Source of the DNA: Gautieria morchelliformis
Lineage: Eukaryota > Basidiomycota > Agaricomycetes > Gomphales > Gomphaceae
Direction: 5' to 3'
NCBI GenBank assembly: GCA_015179125.1
Contig: WHVA01000082.1
Location: forward strand, 230,486-294,485
DNA: 64,000 nt
Translations under genes and position numbers: made by a program
Notes under the pieces: model-generated
Database searches by the model: none
Seen by the model: only the letters and a program-made list of their open reading frames with translations
Told to the model about the DNA's origin: nothing
Shown: one piece after another, positions 53,190 through 64,000 of the stretch
Layout of the letters: each line of letters begins with the position of its first letter
Position numbering within the stretch: position 1 is the stretch's first letter

Positions 53190-54670
53190 AAGTAAAGGTT
53201 TACAACTCGGGCGCATCAGATGTTGCTGAGTAGGCATCGCTTCATCACCTTCAACAAAATTGCACCACGGACGGTCAACGCCACAGACAAAACAGTCTTC
53301 AAGGCTACCGGGATAGGGGGTATGAAGGTCGGAATACCCAATGGTAGAAAGACAATGCACATTACCTTGAAGGATGTGCTATACTGTCCTGACCTCGCAT
53401 TTACGCTCATCTCCCTAACACAATGCGACGCAGCTGGCTATTCGGTCCTACTCAAAGACCAGAAGTGCCTGATTCGAGACAAGCAAGGGATGCTACTTGG
53501 ATAGATCCCACTCTCAAATGGTCTGTATAAGGTAGAACATCAATCTACTGCGGCGGCAACGAGTATTACATGGAAAATACTCATGCTGGACAAGTTGCAC
53601 CGCCGGATGGGACACATATCCCCCAGGCTGCTCGCAAGCTTATCCAAGACCGAGTTGTCACCAGACTGGAACTTGATATGATGAGTCAACCAGGCTTTTG
53701 CATGGAGTGCAAGCCAAACCTATGTGAAAACCCGTCCCACAGAAGTGGGAGGGGCTGCGAGCCACCAAGTTCAGCAAAAAGGTGCACTCAGACGTCTGGG
53801 GCCCGCAAACCCCCAAAGCTACGACGGAAAGGACTATTTCGTCAGCTTCACTGATGACTATAACCCGTGGATGTACCTGGTACCTATGGCTAGGAAGAGC
53901 AACGCCTTCAACTGCTATAAGAAGTATGAGGCTTGGGTCGAGACACAATATAACACGAAAATAAAGCGCTTACAAACTGATTGTGGGGGAGAGTACCTCT
54001 CTGACGCATTCACGGCCCACATGAAGTCCAAAGGAACGATCTGGAGCCTTACTGTGCACGATACGCCTAAAGAAAATGGCATATCAGAAAGGTTGAACCG
54101 CACATTGCAAGAACACACACGTGCAATGCATCTGACGGCTGGATTACCGAAGTTCCTCTGGATGGAATCGGTACAGCGCAGTCTCGCTGAAAAACCAGAC
54201 TTTGACGCGTGCGCTCAATGGCAAGACACCATATGAGGTCATACATGGGGTGAAGCCGGACCTCAGTGACTTACCAGAGTGGGGTACTAGAGTGTTTGTC
54301 CTGAAAGAAAATAGTGGCAAGTTAGACTTGAAGCCAGATGTGTCTATCAGGTGGGAGTTGGACCAGCACGCAGCACTGCACACCTGGGACCTTGTCGAAG
54401 CCCCGGACGGTGTGAACATTGTAGGTAGTAGGCTTGTATTCCACTACAAGCATGACGCGGATGGCAAGGTCGTAGACCAGAACACCAGGCTCGTTGCACA
54501 ACGATTTTCACAGGCACAGGGGATTGACTATAACAAGACTTTCTCCCCCACAGCCAAACTATCCACTATTCGAATAATCACCGCTCTAGCAGTCAGAAAC
54601 AACTGAGAACTCGAACAAACCGATATAGATGGCGCGTACCCGAATGCCCCAATCACGGAGACCATATACA
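53190..54670 (+). pseudogene. Copia Pol, degraded (protease, integrase, start of RT)
   Basis: YNSGAS near 53199 is a mutated protease motif (DSGA expected), followed by a one-base shift and RHRFITFNKIAPRTVNATDK, then YCPDLAFTLISLTQCDAAGY. Integrase shows HSDVWGPQTPK, YFVSFTDDYNPWMYLVPMAR, TDCGGEYLSDAFTAHMKSKG and KENGISERLNRTLQEHTRAM. After a deletion near 54190 follow ALNGKTPYEVIHGVKPDLSD and the RT start TWDLVEAPDGVNIVGSRLVF to DIDGAYPNAPITETIYM. The RT catalytic core is missing because the element ends here. Confidence 0.8.
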
Positions 54671-55110
54671 TGTTGGGTGCATGTATGCTCCTGCACCAAA
54701 ATCAAGCATAATATGTTCAATTTATTGTGTGGTGTTTCATTCTCTTCTCACATTGTTCTTGTACCATGCACTCACTTCTCTTATCATTTTTGAAATTTTC
54801 CAGTCACTCCCTACCTCTCCATTTTGTTTTGTTATGTCTATTTTCACAAGCGGCTGCACCCAGCGGAGTTTAAAATGACTTCGACGCGCGAGCTCTTGGG
54901 CGCTAAAGGGCCGGGTGCACGTATATGCCTTCTGAGACAAGATAGTGCTCCTCTCCCAGTGACAATAAATTCACTGAGAGAGGCGAGTAGTATTCTTTGT
55001 ATTTTCATAGCATGTTGACTGAAAATCATGTAGTGAATTTGATTCTAGGTATTGTATTAATATAACAGTGACAATAAATTCACTGAGAGAGTGAATTTGA
55101 TTCTAGCTTT
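54671..55110 (+). mobile_element. Copia-type LTR (C2), second copy of the 12.9-kb LTR
   Basis: It starts TGTTGGGTGCATGTATGCTC and is clearly homologous to 12932-13392. The module is H1 (54957-54982), spacer GCGAGTAGTA...CATGTAG (54983-55033), T1 TGAATTTGATTCTAG, linker GTATTGTATTAATATAA, H2 (55066-55091) and T2 (55092-55106). The T sequence differs from C1, but both T copies inside this LTR are identical. The last 20 bp of the LTR are missing before the patatin pseudogene. Confidence 0.7.
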
Positions 55111-55157
55111 CTAAGAACTCTACCGAACCTTCCCTGCCATAACCCCAAGTTGCTAAC

Positions 55158-56065
55158 ATTATCATTCTACAAGAAATCATGCAAAGAATCCAGCGCCAAG
55201 AAGGGTGACCCATGGTTCCCCTTCCTTGCAAATATTTCGACTTAATCTGCGGTACGAGTACAGGTGGGTAAGTTACTTGCTTAACGATCACCGTCGCTCT
55301 CTAATACAGTCCATGCAGGCTCATAGCACTTATGCTGGGCCGCCTCCGTCTCCCCGTAGATAAGGTGATTGACGCCTATGCTGATTTCGCCGCAAAAGTG
55401 TTCTCTGAAAAGAAACCATTTTGGAAGGATGGAATGTTCAAGGCTAGCAATTTGGAGAAAGCTATTAAGGCGATCATCCAGGAATCGACTGGCAACCCTA
55501 ACACACGTATGTTCAATCCAAGGCCAAGCAGCGAAGTGTGCAAAATGTATATTCACATTGCCGCGCTTTCTTGCCTTGGTACATAGCTGACAGGAGCCCA
55601 GATTCATCTGCGCAAAGCCCGCAAAGGACCTGAGTAAACCCCGCCTCTTTCGTACGTACACCGTAGACAAGTACGAATCATTCGACTGCGCTATATGGGA
55701 GACCGCTCGTGCCACGTCTGCCGCTCCTACCTTTTTCAAACAGATTTTCATTGGTATTCCACATCTGCGTGAATCCTTCATCGATGGCGGCTTGGGATGC
55801 ACAAATCCTATCAAGCAAATACTCAACGAAGCAAAACACATATTTCTGCACAAACATATCGCTTGCGTCATCAGTATTGGCACTGGACATGTCACCATTG
55901 CCAGCCTGCCGGCACCTAGTCTGCATAACAATGTCATACCATTAGGTGTAGTTGAGGCATTGAAGAATATCACCACAGAATGTGATACAACAGCGGAGGA
56001 GGTTGAGCAGTATTTCAGCTCTGCACTGGATGTTTACTTCCAGTTCAATGTGGAGCAAGGATTGC
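55158..56065 (+). pseudogene. Second copy of the patatin domain, truncated
   Basis: It is homologous to the NLR gene from IILQEIMQRIQRQEG (1229) to NVEQGL (2129), introns included at the same positions. The exon with DGGGIRG is missing at the left. A TGA (GAAGGGTGA, about 55208) replaces CGA of the intact copy. GTSTGG, LGRLRLPVDK and the aspartate motif IDGGLG remain. The chromovirus LTR starts directly at 56066, cutting it before the NB-ARC domain. It is therefore a non-functional relic of a duplication of the 1-5 kb gene. Confidence 0.85.
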
Positions 56066-56748
56066 TGTTACGTATCGAGATTTCCACTAAGTCGGAACTG
56101 GAAAGGACAGCGGCTTCAACTTATAGGTTGCGCCCCCGATGAACTATCGTCCTAGGTATTTCGGAAATGAGCCGGAAGTCGGAAAGTACTGGACCAGAGG
56201 TTTGGTCGGAACTTGAGTCGGAGCTGAGGCGGAAAGCGGAAGACCGAGAGACTGAGATCTTGCTAGACTCGCTGTGCTAAGAACAGGAGATGGAGCGAAG
56301 GAAATCAAGTATCGAAGGTGATTATCTGATTGCAGAATTACAGACATACATGAGGGGGGTTTTATACAAAGCGCAGAGCAACAAGTAATGGTGTTGTACT
56401 AAGCAAATTCCGGAGGAAGCGGAAGTCGAGTACAATGTGTGGGAACTAACTTATTGGGAACAATGGGACTACAAGGGGGGTTCAGGGTAGGGTAGAACAA
56501 TGGCAAAGAACAAGGGGTCGGAAGAACATATCTGACAACGAACTACAAGGGTGACCGGATATATGGTTTTGATGGATGGCGAGGTGGGTCCGGTGGGTCC
56601 GAGTAATAGAGTCGAAAGAACAAGGGAAATGTACAAGGGGCGAAATGTCGGAAATGTCGGAGGGGCGGAACGTTGTGGCGGAACTATTGGAGAGGCGGAA
56701 TGTATGGCGGAACTGAGGGTCGGAAGTCGGAAATGAACGGTTGTAACA
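56066..56748 (-). repeat. 3' LTR of the chromovirus
   Basis: The 683-bp LTR is rich in CGGAA/TTCCG words. The host flank is GATTGC; the TSD partner lies outside the window. It is the downstream LTR with respect to gag-pol. Confidence 0.9.
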
Positions 56749-56872
56749 GTATCTCCCTTCTAAGGTCGAGCCCCGCGAGACCACAAGTCGGAATCACGTG
56801 ACCTGTGAACAAACGCGTCGGAGTTTGAAATATAGGCTGAAAGACAAACGCGTCTTTTCCCTATATTCCATC

Positions 56873-58097
56873 ATGAGTGCCCCAGTAGATTTCTCTAAGA
56901 TGTCCAGCGCGGAGATGAAACAGCACTTCGCTGATATGCTCGCGCAAAAGGAAATGGCCGAGAAACGCGAGGCTGAGGAAGCTGCGCGGAAAGAGAAAGA
57001 ACGTCGGGAGAAGGAGCGGAAGGAGCAGGAGAGGAAAGAGCGCGAACGCCGCGAGGAGGAGCGCGTTCGTGAAGAAAAACGGAAACGGAACGCGGCACGG
57101 AAGGCTGCTGCGGACAAGGCTGCTGCAGAGAAAGCGGCTGCGGAGAAAGCGGAAAGGGATCAGGTGAGTCGGAAATGTCCGGCGGAAATGATTTTGAAAT
57201 TAACTAGAGTTCTTCCAGAATCATGTTCAGGACGAGTCAGAGTCAGACTCGGAAGGTTCGGCGGAAAGTACACCGACTCCGGAAGGAAAAGGGAAGCAAA
57301 AGGAGATTGCGACCCCGGTGAACCTTGTGGCGGAACGGAAGACTCGAGCGGACGCATTCCAGAAGGCTCGAAAAGAGAAGTTGAATCGGATGTTAGAACT
57401 CCGTGAACTGGGGCCGGAGAATCCCGCGACTAAGAAGCGGAAAACTCGGGACGGTGATGAGGAGAAGGCCCCTTGTGACCCATGCGAGTCTAAGGGGGTG
57501 GATTGCACGTGGTCGAGCAATCCACGGGAAACGTCGTGCGACCAGTGCCGTGACAGGAAAAGGCGCTGCGTCGTGGACGGGTGCGCTTCGAGGCTGGAGC
57601 GAAAGAAACAGAAGGTTGAGGAGTCAAATCCAAAGGCGGAACCGGGACCGAGCGGAGGGAGGGCCGAGGAATCCTTTCCGGTGACCGGAAAGTCGGCACA
57701 GGCGGTGTTGAACCGGTTCACCATGGCTTCTCCGCTCCTTGACATTGCCGGGTCGCTGAGGGCCATGCGGGAACAGCAACGCGAGATCCGGGACATCATG
57801 GTCGACATGGCAGAGGTTCAGCAGCATCAGGTTCTGTCAATTCAGAACCAGATGACTGTCATGTCTACAGTCCTGCAGCAGTTGACGCGGGAAATGCGGT
57901 GGCGGAATGATTTGGTCCGGGACCGAATGGATGCGCGGCTGCGGGAGCAGGGAATTGGGGAGGAAGCGGGTCCGAGCGGGGGGGCGGAAACGAGGGAAAG
58001 GGTGGAAATGGAGTTGGTGAGTGTCGAGGTAGGGGAGGCGGAGAAAGCGCCGGAAGCGGAAAAAGAGGTCGAGGCGGAGACAATGGGGGAGGAGTAG
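56873..58097 (+). CDS. Antisense accessory gene of the chromovirus: Zn2Cys6-type coiled-coil protein
   Basis: Exon 1 (56873-57163) and exon 2 (57231-58097) join in frame across a 67-nt intron (GTGAGT...TTCAG) to give about 385 residues without a stop. The first 97 residues form a long charged coiled coil (KEKERREKERKEQERKERER) after MSAPVDFSKMSSAEMKQHFA. Near residue 165 lie six Cys in the spacing C-x2-C-x6-C-x10-C-x2-C-x6-C (CDPCESKGVDC and CDQCRDRKRRC), the spacing of fungal Zn(II)2Cys6 clusters. A second coiled coil and an acidic tail follow. It is convergent with gag-pol and sits between integrase and LTR. DNA or chromatin binding is inferred from the Cys pattern. An intact frame beside a broken pol suggests selection or recent insertion. 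Confidence 0.75.
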
Positions 58098-58226
58098 GGG
58101 TATCAAGGACTTGTAGATAGTTTCTTGAAGTGTCGGAAAATAGAGTAACGGGAAACTAATCGGATTTTGACAAATGACTTGAGAACTGTAAGAATCAATG
58201 GGCGTCGGAAATGAGGTCGGAAATGA

Positions 58227-61200
58227 CTAGGGCGTGGAAATGGGGCCAGGCTTGTCAGGATATGACTTGTGGAAATCAGAGACGAGGTCAGAGGCGTGGT
58301 CAAGTTCCGTAGCGGAAATCCACGAAGTCTCTTCGTCAGTGTTTTCATAGCCTGCCCACTTGACTAGGTACTGGAGTTGGCAGCGGTATCTTCTGTCGAG
58401 CTTGGAGTTGAGAATTTCCGAAATCTCATATTCCGGTTCTCCGTCGATGACGACTGGCGGAGGCGGAGGTTGTTCTCGATTCGGAATTGTATTCGGAACT
58501 GCGGGTTCAAGCATGGAGACATGGAATACCGGATGTACTGCGCGCATATTGTCAGGAAGTCTGAGGGTGAAAGAACGACTGCCGGCCTTAGCGATGATCT
58601 CGTAAGGACCGAGGTATTTCTCAGAGAGCTTCTTCGAGGGGCGAGTGGTGCGGAAGTTTTCCGCTTTGACAAAGGCTTTGTCGCCTATCTCGAATGCCGG
58701 TTGCGGAAGGCGTTTCCGATCGGCGGAAGTTTGGTATCTCTTCTGGGCAGCGGTAATGTTCTCTCGGAGGTGCTGGTGAAGGTCGTCAAGTTCCACAACG
58801 AAATCTCGGGCTCTTGCAGAGGCGAGGTCGCGTTCAGGGTGGATGGCGAGATTCGGGTGGTAGCCCTTGTTGGCATAAAAGGGTGAAATTCCGGTGGTAG
58901 CGGAAGGCGCGTTGTTGTAGGCAAATTCCGCGAGCGGAAGAAGGTCGGACCAATTGCTATGTTGGTAGTTGCAATAGACGCGGAGATACTGCTCAAGGGT
59001 CTGATTAGTACGTTCCGTTTGTCCGTCTCCTTCGGGGTGATAACCGGAAGTGAAGTGGAGCTTCATGTCGAGAGCCTTGCCGAGTGTGCGGAAAAAGGAG
59101 GACACGAATTCGGATCCACGGTCGGAAGTGACATGGGAAGGTATTCCGTGCTTGGAAAAGACGTGGAGCACAAAGAGCTGTGCGAGCAGGGCGGAAGTGA
59201 TGGTGTCATAGGTCGGAATAAAGATGGACTGCTTTGTGAGGCGGTCAACGATCACTAGAATGGTATCATAGCCGGATGACTTAGGAAGTTTCTCAATGAA
59301 ATCCATGGATATCGAATTCCACGGTTGTTCCGGGATCGGAAGTTGCTTCAGGAGGCCGTAGGGTTTGTGACGTTGAGGCTTGGCTCGCATACAGGTGGTG
59401 CATGACTTGCAGTAGTCTTGGACCATCGTGCGGAGGAGAGGCCAAGTATAGGTGCGTCGGATTATGTCGAGGGTCTTGTTCTGGCCTTGGTGTCCTGAGA
59501 GCGGATGATCGTGGCTTTGCTGGAGCACGCGAAGTCGTAGATCGTTGGTGTCCGGAACGTAAATCCGGGACTTGTACCGGAGAAATCCGTCGGAATCGAG
59601 GGACCATCCAGGACTGGTGGGGTAATCGAGGTGGGTTGCGGAGGTGGGGTCGGAACGGAGTGCGGAACGGATGTCGGAATGGATAGACTCGGTGTCCATA
59701 ATAATTGAGGCGCGGAGTAGTGGAAACTGCAATGCTGTGGCACGCAGGGACGATGCCAGTTGCTCAGTGGAGAATACTGGGCGGAAATTGTGCGGATTAA
59801 CGCTGGCATAGTCGCTACTTCCCTCTTTGGGTAGACGTCCCAACGTCTAGTGAGCGCGTCGGGTTTTGCTCCGAGCTTTCCGGGGCGGAAACGGATCACC
59901 ATGTTGAACTGTGAGAGATATTCAGACCAACGGACTTGACGGCGAGTCAAAATCTTAGTGGTTGCAAAATACTCAAGGTTCTTATGATCCGTTACAACGT
60001 CGATGGATAAGTTGGACCTTCGAGGTAATGTCTCCAGATTTTGAAGGCTTCGAAAATCGCAAGTAGTTCCTTATCGTGGACGTCGTAGTTGAGTTCCGGG
60101 GCGGAAAAGGTGCGGGAATGAAAGGCGATCGGATGAATTTCTCCGTCGTCGGTGGAATGATGGAAAGAATGGCGGCTAGCGCGTAGTCAGAAGCGTCGGT
60201 TTCGAGTACAAGTTGGGCATCAGGAATCCAGAAACCGAGTATGGAGCCGTGGTGAAGGCCGATTTGAGAGCTTCAAATGCGGAACGGCATTCCGGTGTGA
60301 AATTCCATGGGGCACCCTTCCTGGTGAGACGCGTGAGCGGAACAGTAATGTCGGAAAAATTATAAATGAAACGCCGGTAAAAGTTGGCGAAGCCAAGGAA
60401 AGACTGCACATCCTTAACACGTCGGGGTTCCGGCCATTCTTGAATTGCCTTGACCTTGTCCTCTGCCATGGTAAGACCTGTTGGAGAGAGGATGTAGCCG
60501 AGGTATTCGACCGTGTCGCGATGCCATTCGCATTTCTCTGCTTTTGCATAGAGATGATGTTTGCGTAGACGGCGGAGTACTTCGCGGACATGTTCCCGAT
60601 GTTTTTCCGGTGTGTCGGAATAGATGAGGATGTCGTCAATGTAGACTAGAACGCATACGTCGAGGAGGTCGGAAAATACGTCGTTCATGAATCGCTGAAA
60701 AGCGGCGGGAGCATTGGTTAGACCAAAAGGCATGACAGTCCACTCAAAAGCACCGTAGCGGGTGCGGAAGGTGGTTTTCCACTCGTCACCTTCCCGGATG
60801 CGGACAAGGTGATAAGCGTGCCGGAGGTCAATTTTGGTGTAGATCTTCGCCCTGCGGGGAGTGTCGAGTAAGTCGGAAATGCGCGGAAGCGGATATTTGT
60901 CCTTTTTAGTGAGGGCATTGAGTCCGCGGAAATCGACGCAGAGGCGGAGAGATCCATCCTTCTTCTTGACGAAGAGGACCGGAGCGCCGTGCGGAGACAG
61001 CGAAGGGCGGATAAAGCCCATGTTGAGATGTTCATCGACGAACTCTCGGAGAGTTAGGAGTTCACTTTGCGAAAGGAGTAGATCGGTCCAAGGGGCGGAG
61101 ATGCTCCTTCTTCCAATCTATCTTCAAGTCGTAAGGTCGATGTTCAGCAGGTTTGTCGGCTTTGGCCTTATTGAACACGTCCGGGAAGTCACGATATTCT

Positions 61201-61769
61201 TCCGGAACTGAGCTCATGTCGACCGGGGCGGAAGTCGAGGCGGAACGAGCCTTGACTGAAGCCGAATCGGAGAGGTGAAGCTGGAAAACGGTCGTATCAT
61301 CTTGCCGTTGCAATACGCGGAAAGCGGTGGCGGAAACGAGCGCAATTCGAGGAGCTTCGAGGGGCGGAGGTGCTAAAGCGGGACCGGAGTGCGGAACTGA
61401 ATCCACGAGCGGAGTTGCAGAAGAGGCCTGAGCCATCTTTGCGGACGACGTCGGAATAGACGGAAGTTGATCCGGGGTACGGAACTGTATTTGACCCAAT
61501 GCCCAGTTAATCGACGGATTATATCGGGTGAGCCAATTGTGTCCTAGTACAACGGAACAGCTAGCATCTAGCGGAGTAACGTAAAACGTAACTTCATGGT
61601 TGTCCCCAGTAGCGAAACGGATAGACAGATCCACAACTTGGGAAATTCCCGTGTTGGAAGACCCGTCGAAAAGGCGGAGCGGAATAGTCGGAATGTTGCG
61701 GGTCGGAAGTTTATGTTTCAAAACAAAGTCGGAATCGAGGAAACAATGAGTCGAACCGGAGTCGACCAA
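58227..61769 (-). pseudogene. Chromovirus Pol (protease, RT, RNase H, integrase, chromodomain), frameshifted
   Basis: Protease: ALVDSGSTHCFLDSDFVLK near 61760. RT (61021-60176): [40 protein letters not shown] and the intact catalytic motif YIDD. The RNase H region (about 60250-59850) has frameshifts. Integrase (59843-58227 frame): [28 protein letters not shown] zinc-binding Cys, DFIEKLPKSSGYDTILVIVD, SDRGSEFVSSFF and EGDGQTERTNQTLEQYLRVY, giving the DDE triad. The C-terminal chromodomain (YEISEILNSKLDRRYRCQLQ YLVKWAGY) would target insertion to methylated histone. Frame breaks near 61065 and in RNase H would have to be sequencing artefacts or recent mutations. Confidence 0.9.
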
Positions 61770-61892
61770 TGCTGTAAACGGGGGTGCGGAAATGGTGTCG
61801 GAAGTGAGCGGAACAGAGAGAGAGTCGGGGACGAAAGAGCGGATGCGTTGAGTTTAACCTCGTTTGTCGCACGAATGGGGTCAACACAGCCC

Positions 61893-63344
61893 TCAGCTCG
61901 TGCGGAGGCCGGAGGACTGCTGACTATTTTTTTGAATCCGCAGCGGGAACCGCTTCGGATTTCTCTTCCGTCTTTGCTGCGCGGCCTTTGGCTTAGCAGC
62001 GGAGGCGGAAGCGCGAGTGCAGTCGCGAGCGACGTGACCTCCTTTGCCGCAGAAGAGGCAAAGGTTGTTGTCCATGCGACGCTGGCGTTCTACAGGGGTT
62101 AGTTTTCCGTCTTTCCCAAGTTTGTCGGAAAGATCCGGGGTGCTCTTCCGGGCATTGGTGTTAGAACCAGAGGCCTGGTTGTTCCGAGGGGTGTTGTTGT
62201 TGTTCCGGTTGCCGGAGTTGGATCCGGAACTGTTGTTGTTGTTGTTTCCGGAGTTGGTGTTTCCGGAATTGGTCTTCTTCTTGTCTTTATCAGACTTCTT
62301 GTCGGAAGACTTGTCGTTCTTGCTCTGGGCGGAGGTTTCACGAGCAATCTCGGAGTGTCTTTCCCAGTAGCGCGAATCGATGGATTGGGCGAGGTTGCGG
62401 AGGTCGGTAAGGGTGGCGGGTTTTCCGACGCGGGCAATTTCATCCTTGATGCGGGATGGCAAGCCCATGTAAAACTGGCGTCGGAGTGCGGCTTCTCCCC
62501 ATTGGACTCGAGGAGCGAGCTGCTGAAACGTGACGATATATTTAGCTATCTTATGAGTGTCTTTCATGCGAAGCTTATCGAGTTCATTTTCCGCATCGGC
62601 TTCCATATCAAATGGTCCGAAGTTGCTGCGGAGTTCGGAAATGAAATTGGGGTAATCGTCGGCCCAGTCGACGAGAGCGAACGGATCCATGAGGGCGGGT
62701 TCGAAATAGTCGAGCGCCGTGCCTCGGAGATAGGAAAGGGCATAATTGACCTTTCGTTCGTCGTCGGGAAAGGCGTCGGGACGATCACGGAAATTGAGTT
62801 GAAGCTGAACCAGAAATGGCTGGAGCTTCTTGGGGATCGGAACCGTCGAACTGATCTGGTTCGCGGACCTTTGTCTTGGGCGTGGTGGTGCTTGGGCCGG
62901 GCGCTGGAGTTGTCCGGCTAGCATGGCGATGGCTTGTGCAAGATCCGGAACTGCGGGGCGGAACTGGGTTGGCGGGAATCTGAGGTGGAATTGGAGGTGG
63001 AGGACCGCCGGGAGGACCGCCTGGGGACCGCCATGGGCCGCCTGGAGGGCCGCCTGGAGGTGGTCCTGGTGGAGGTGGTGGTGGTGGAGCTGGGCGTCGG
63101 AATGACGCTGCTGTTTGTTCGCCGCTGCTACTCGTCGAATTCCCGTCGTAGTCGGGATTGTCGTCGGGATTAGCGTCGGGAACTTCTTCGAAACGTTGCG
63201 GAAAAGCATCGGAAAGCTCATCGTCGGCACGAGAGCTGCTGGAGGGTTCCGCGTGCCTTGGTGCTGCAGATCTAAGATGCCAAAATAAGAGAGAGCTTCG
63301 ACAGCTCCTGCTCGAGCTGAAGTAGCTGTGTTACGAGGAGGCAT
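61893..63344 (-). pseudogene. Chromovirus Gag
   Basis: ATG at 63344 opens MPPRNTATSARAGAVEALSY. The capsid region reads KKLQPFLVQLQLNFRDRPDA and VNYALSYLRGTALDYFEPAL, then LRRQFYMGLPSRIKDEIARV. An Asn/Ser/Gly-rich linker and the knuckle CLFCGKGGHVARDC follow. The residues between about 30 and 170 look frame-shifted: a parallel frame there encodes a more typical Pro/Gly-rich segment (PPPPPGPPPGGPPGGPW) leading to REPDQFDGSDP. At least two small indels are therefore likely. Gag assembles the particle and packages the RNA. Confidence 0.85.
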
Positions 63345-63377
63345 AGTGATAGTTATCGGGTGGGAATCAGATAATAC

Positions 63378-64000
63378 TGTTACGTATCGAGATTTCCACT
63401 AAGTCGGAACTGGAAAGGACAGCGGCTTCAACTTATAGGTTGCGCCCCCGATGAACTATCGTCCTAGGTATTTCGGAAATGAGCCGGAAGTCGGAAAGTA
63501 CTGGACCAGAGGTTGGTCGGAACTTGAGTCGGAGCTGAGGCGGAAAGCGGAAGACCGAGAGAGACTGAGATCTTGCTAGACTCGCTGTGCTAAGAACAGA
63601 ATGGAGCGAAGGAATCAAGTATCGAAGGTGATTATCTGATTGCAGAATAACAGACATACATGAGGGGGTTTTTATACAAAGCGCAGAGCAACAAGTAATG
63701 GTGTTGTACTAAGCAAATTCCGGAGGAAGCGGAAGTCGAGTACAATGTGTGGGAACTAACTAATTGGGAACAATGGGACTACAAGGGGGGTTCAGGGTAA
63801 GGTAGAACAATGGCAAAGAACAAGGGGTCGGGAAAACATATCTGACAACGAACTACAAGGGTGACCGGATATATGGTTTTGATGGATGGCGAGGTGGGTC
63901 CGGTGGGTCCGAGTAATAGAGTCGAAAGAACAAGGGAAATGTACAAGGGGGGAATGCGGAAATGTCGGAGGGCGGAACGTTGTGGCTGGGGCGGAAGGAG
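63378..64000 (-). repeat. 5' LTR of the chromovirus (cut by the window end)
   Basis: It starts TGTTACGTATCGAGATTTCC like the other copy and runs past the window. It differs from 56066-56748 only by a few single-base and short indel changes. Confidence 0.9.

Larger units (their letters stand above)
50230..54670 (+). mobile_element. Decayed Ty1/copia retrotransposon, 3' end missing
   Basis: A 317-bp 5' LTR (TGTTGGAGTCAGG...CGCTACA) is followed directly by GGTTATGGGCCCC, a copia-type primer-binding site matching the initiator-tRNA anticodon region. Gag and Pol fragments follow on the plus strand. The element stops at 54670 in the RT (DIDGAYPNAPITETIYM), where another copia LTR begins. Two further LTRs (51491-52716, 52775-53189) interrupt it. 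Many stops and frameshifts show that it is old. Confidence 0.8.
56066..64000 (-). mobile_element. Chromodomain-containing Ty3/gypsy element (chromovirus), right LTR leaves the window
   Basis: LTRs of about 683 bp (TGTTACGTATCGAG...GGTTGTAACA on the plus strand) lie at 56066-56748 and 63378 to the window end, and are almost identical. Between them the minus strand encodes Gag, protease, RT, RNase H, integrase and a C-terminal chromodomain. The plus strand carries an extra gene (56873-58097). It inserted into the patatin pseudogene. Solo LTRs of the same family lie at 10.6 and 31.0 kb. The near-identical LTRs point to a recent insertion. Confidence 0.9.

Noticed and set aside
58377-59686. Plus-strand ORFs opposite the chromovirus integrase
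   Set aside because: They are antisense shadows of the conserved integrase frame and, unlike 56873-58097, show no domain or splice structure of their own.
1-64000. tRNA or rRNA genes
   Set aside because: Reading by eye found no cloverleaf with A and B boxes and no rRNA-like stretch; a covariance-model search would be decisive.

Overview
The window looks like a transposon-dense stretch of a filamentous basidiomycete (Agaricomycete-like) genome. The evidence is introns of about 50-60 nt with GT/AG ends, a patatin/NB-ARC/TPR STAND protein of the kind common in mushroom fungi, cytochrome P450 pieces with fungal intron positions, a Tad1-like LINE, a chromodomain Ty3/gypsy element, Ty1/copia elements, hAT elements and MITEs. 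I recognised no tRNA or rRNA gene. Host genes are few and nearly all are broken. Gene identities come from motif reading, without database searches.

Layout. 1-0.5 kb: a 490-bp TIR element. 1.06-5.1 kb: a patatin - NB-ARC - TPR (NLR-like) gene with five visible introns and at least ten 126-bp TPR units, frameshifted at its 3' end. 5.2-13.4 kb: a pile of long terminal repeats, including a small LTR element with perfect target-site duplication (TSD), a solo LTR inside another solo LTR, and a copia LTR. 13.4-20.8 kb: an unidentified minus-strand gene cut by a solo LTR, a CACTA-like foldback MITE, and low-copy and palindromic repeats. 20.9-22.4 kb: a Helitron/Helentron-like non-autonomous element, with a second one at 39.9-40.6 kb. 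25.5-36.1 kb: two complementary pieces of a P450 on the minus strand, with a complete 7.3-kb LINE between them that splits another reading frame. 36.8-39 kb: remnants of two sugar kinases (FGGY xylulokinase-like, PfkB-like) and a Thr/Arg-rich repetitive ORF. 40.6-49.6 kb: a four-level nest, MITE > copia > hAT > hAT derivative, in which copia and both hAT insertions have TSDs. 50.2-55.1 kb: a decayed copia with two LTR insertions. 55.2-56.1 kb: a second, broken copy of the patatin domain. 56.1-64 kb: a chromovirus that carries an intact antisense two-exon gene for a Zn2Cys6-type coiled-coil protein.

Most notable signal. Five copia-type LTR lineages (12.9, 39.7, 40.6/49.0, 50.2 and 54.7 kb) share one architecture although their primary sequences differ. 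A hairpin exon piece (H) is followed by a 51-57-nt intron-like spacer and a short piece (T), then by a short linker and a second copy of H joined directly to T, exactly as splicing of the first copy would produce. Each LTR therefore seems to hold an intron-containing and an already spliced copy of the same junction. I know of no described system that matches this, and it can be tested with RNA data.

How the parts interact. The window is mainly a record of insertion order. TSDs of 5 bp (LTR elements), 8 bp (hAT), 3 bp (CACTA-like) and 9 bp (LINE) let the order be read directly. The two patatin regions and the dispersed LTR families show that host segments were also duplicated. Several autonomous elements have lost reading frames; the chromovirus, with near-identical LTRs, appears youngest.
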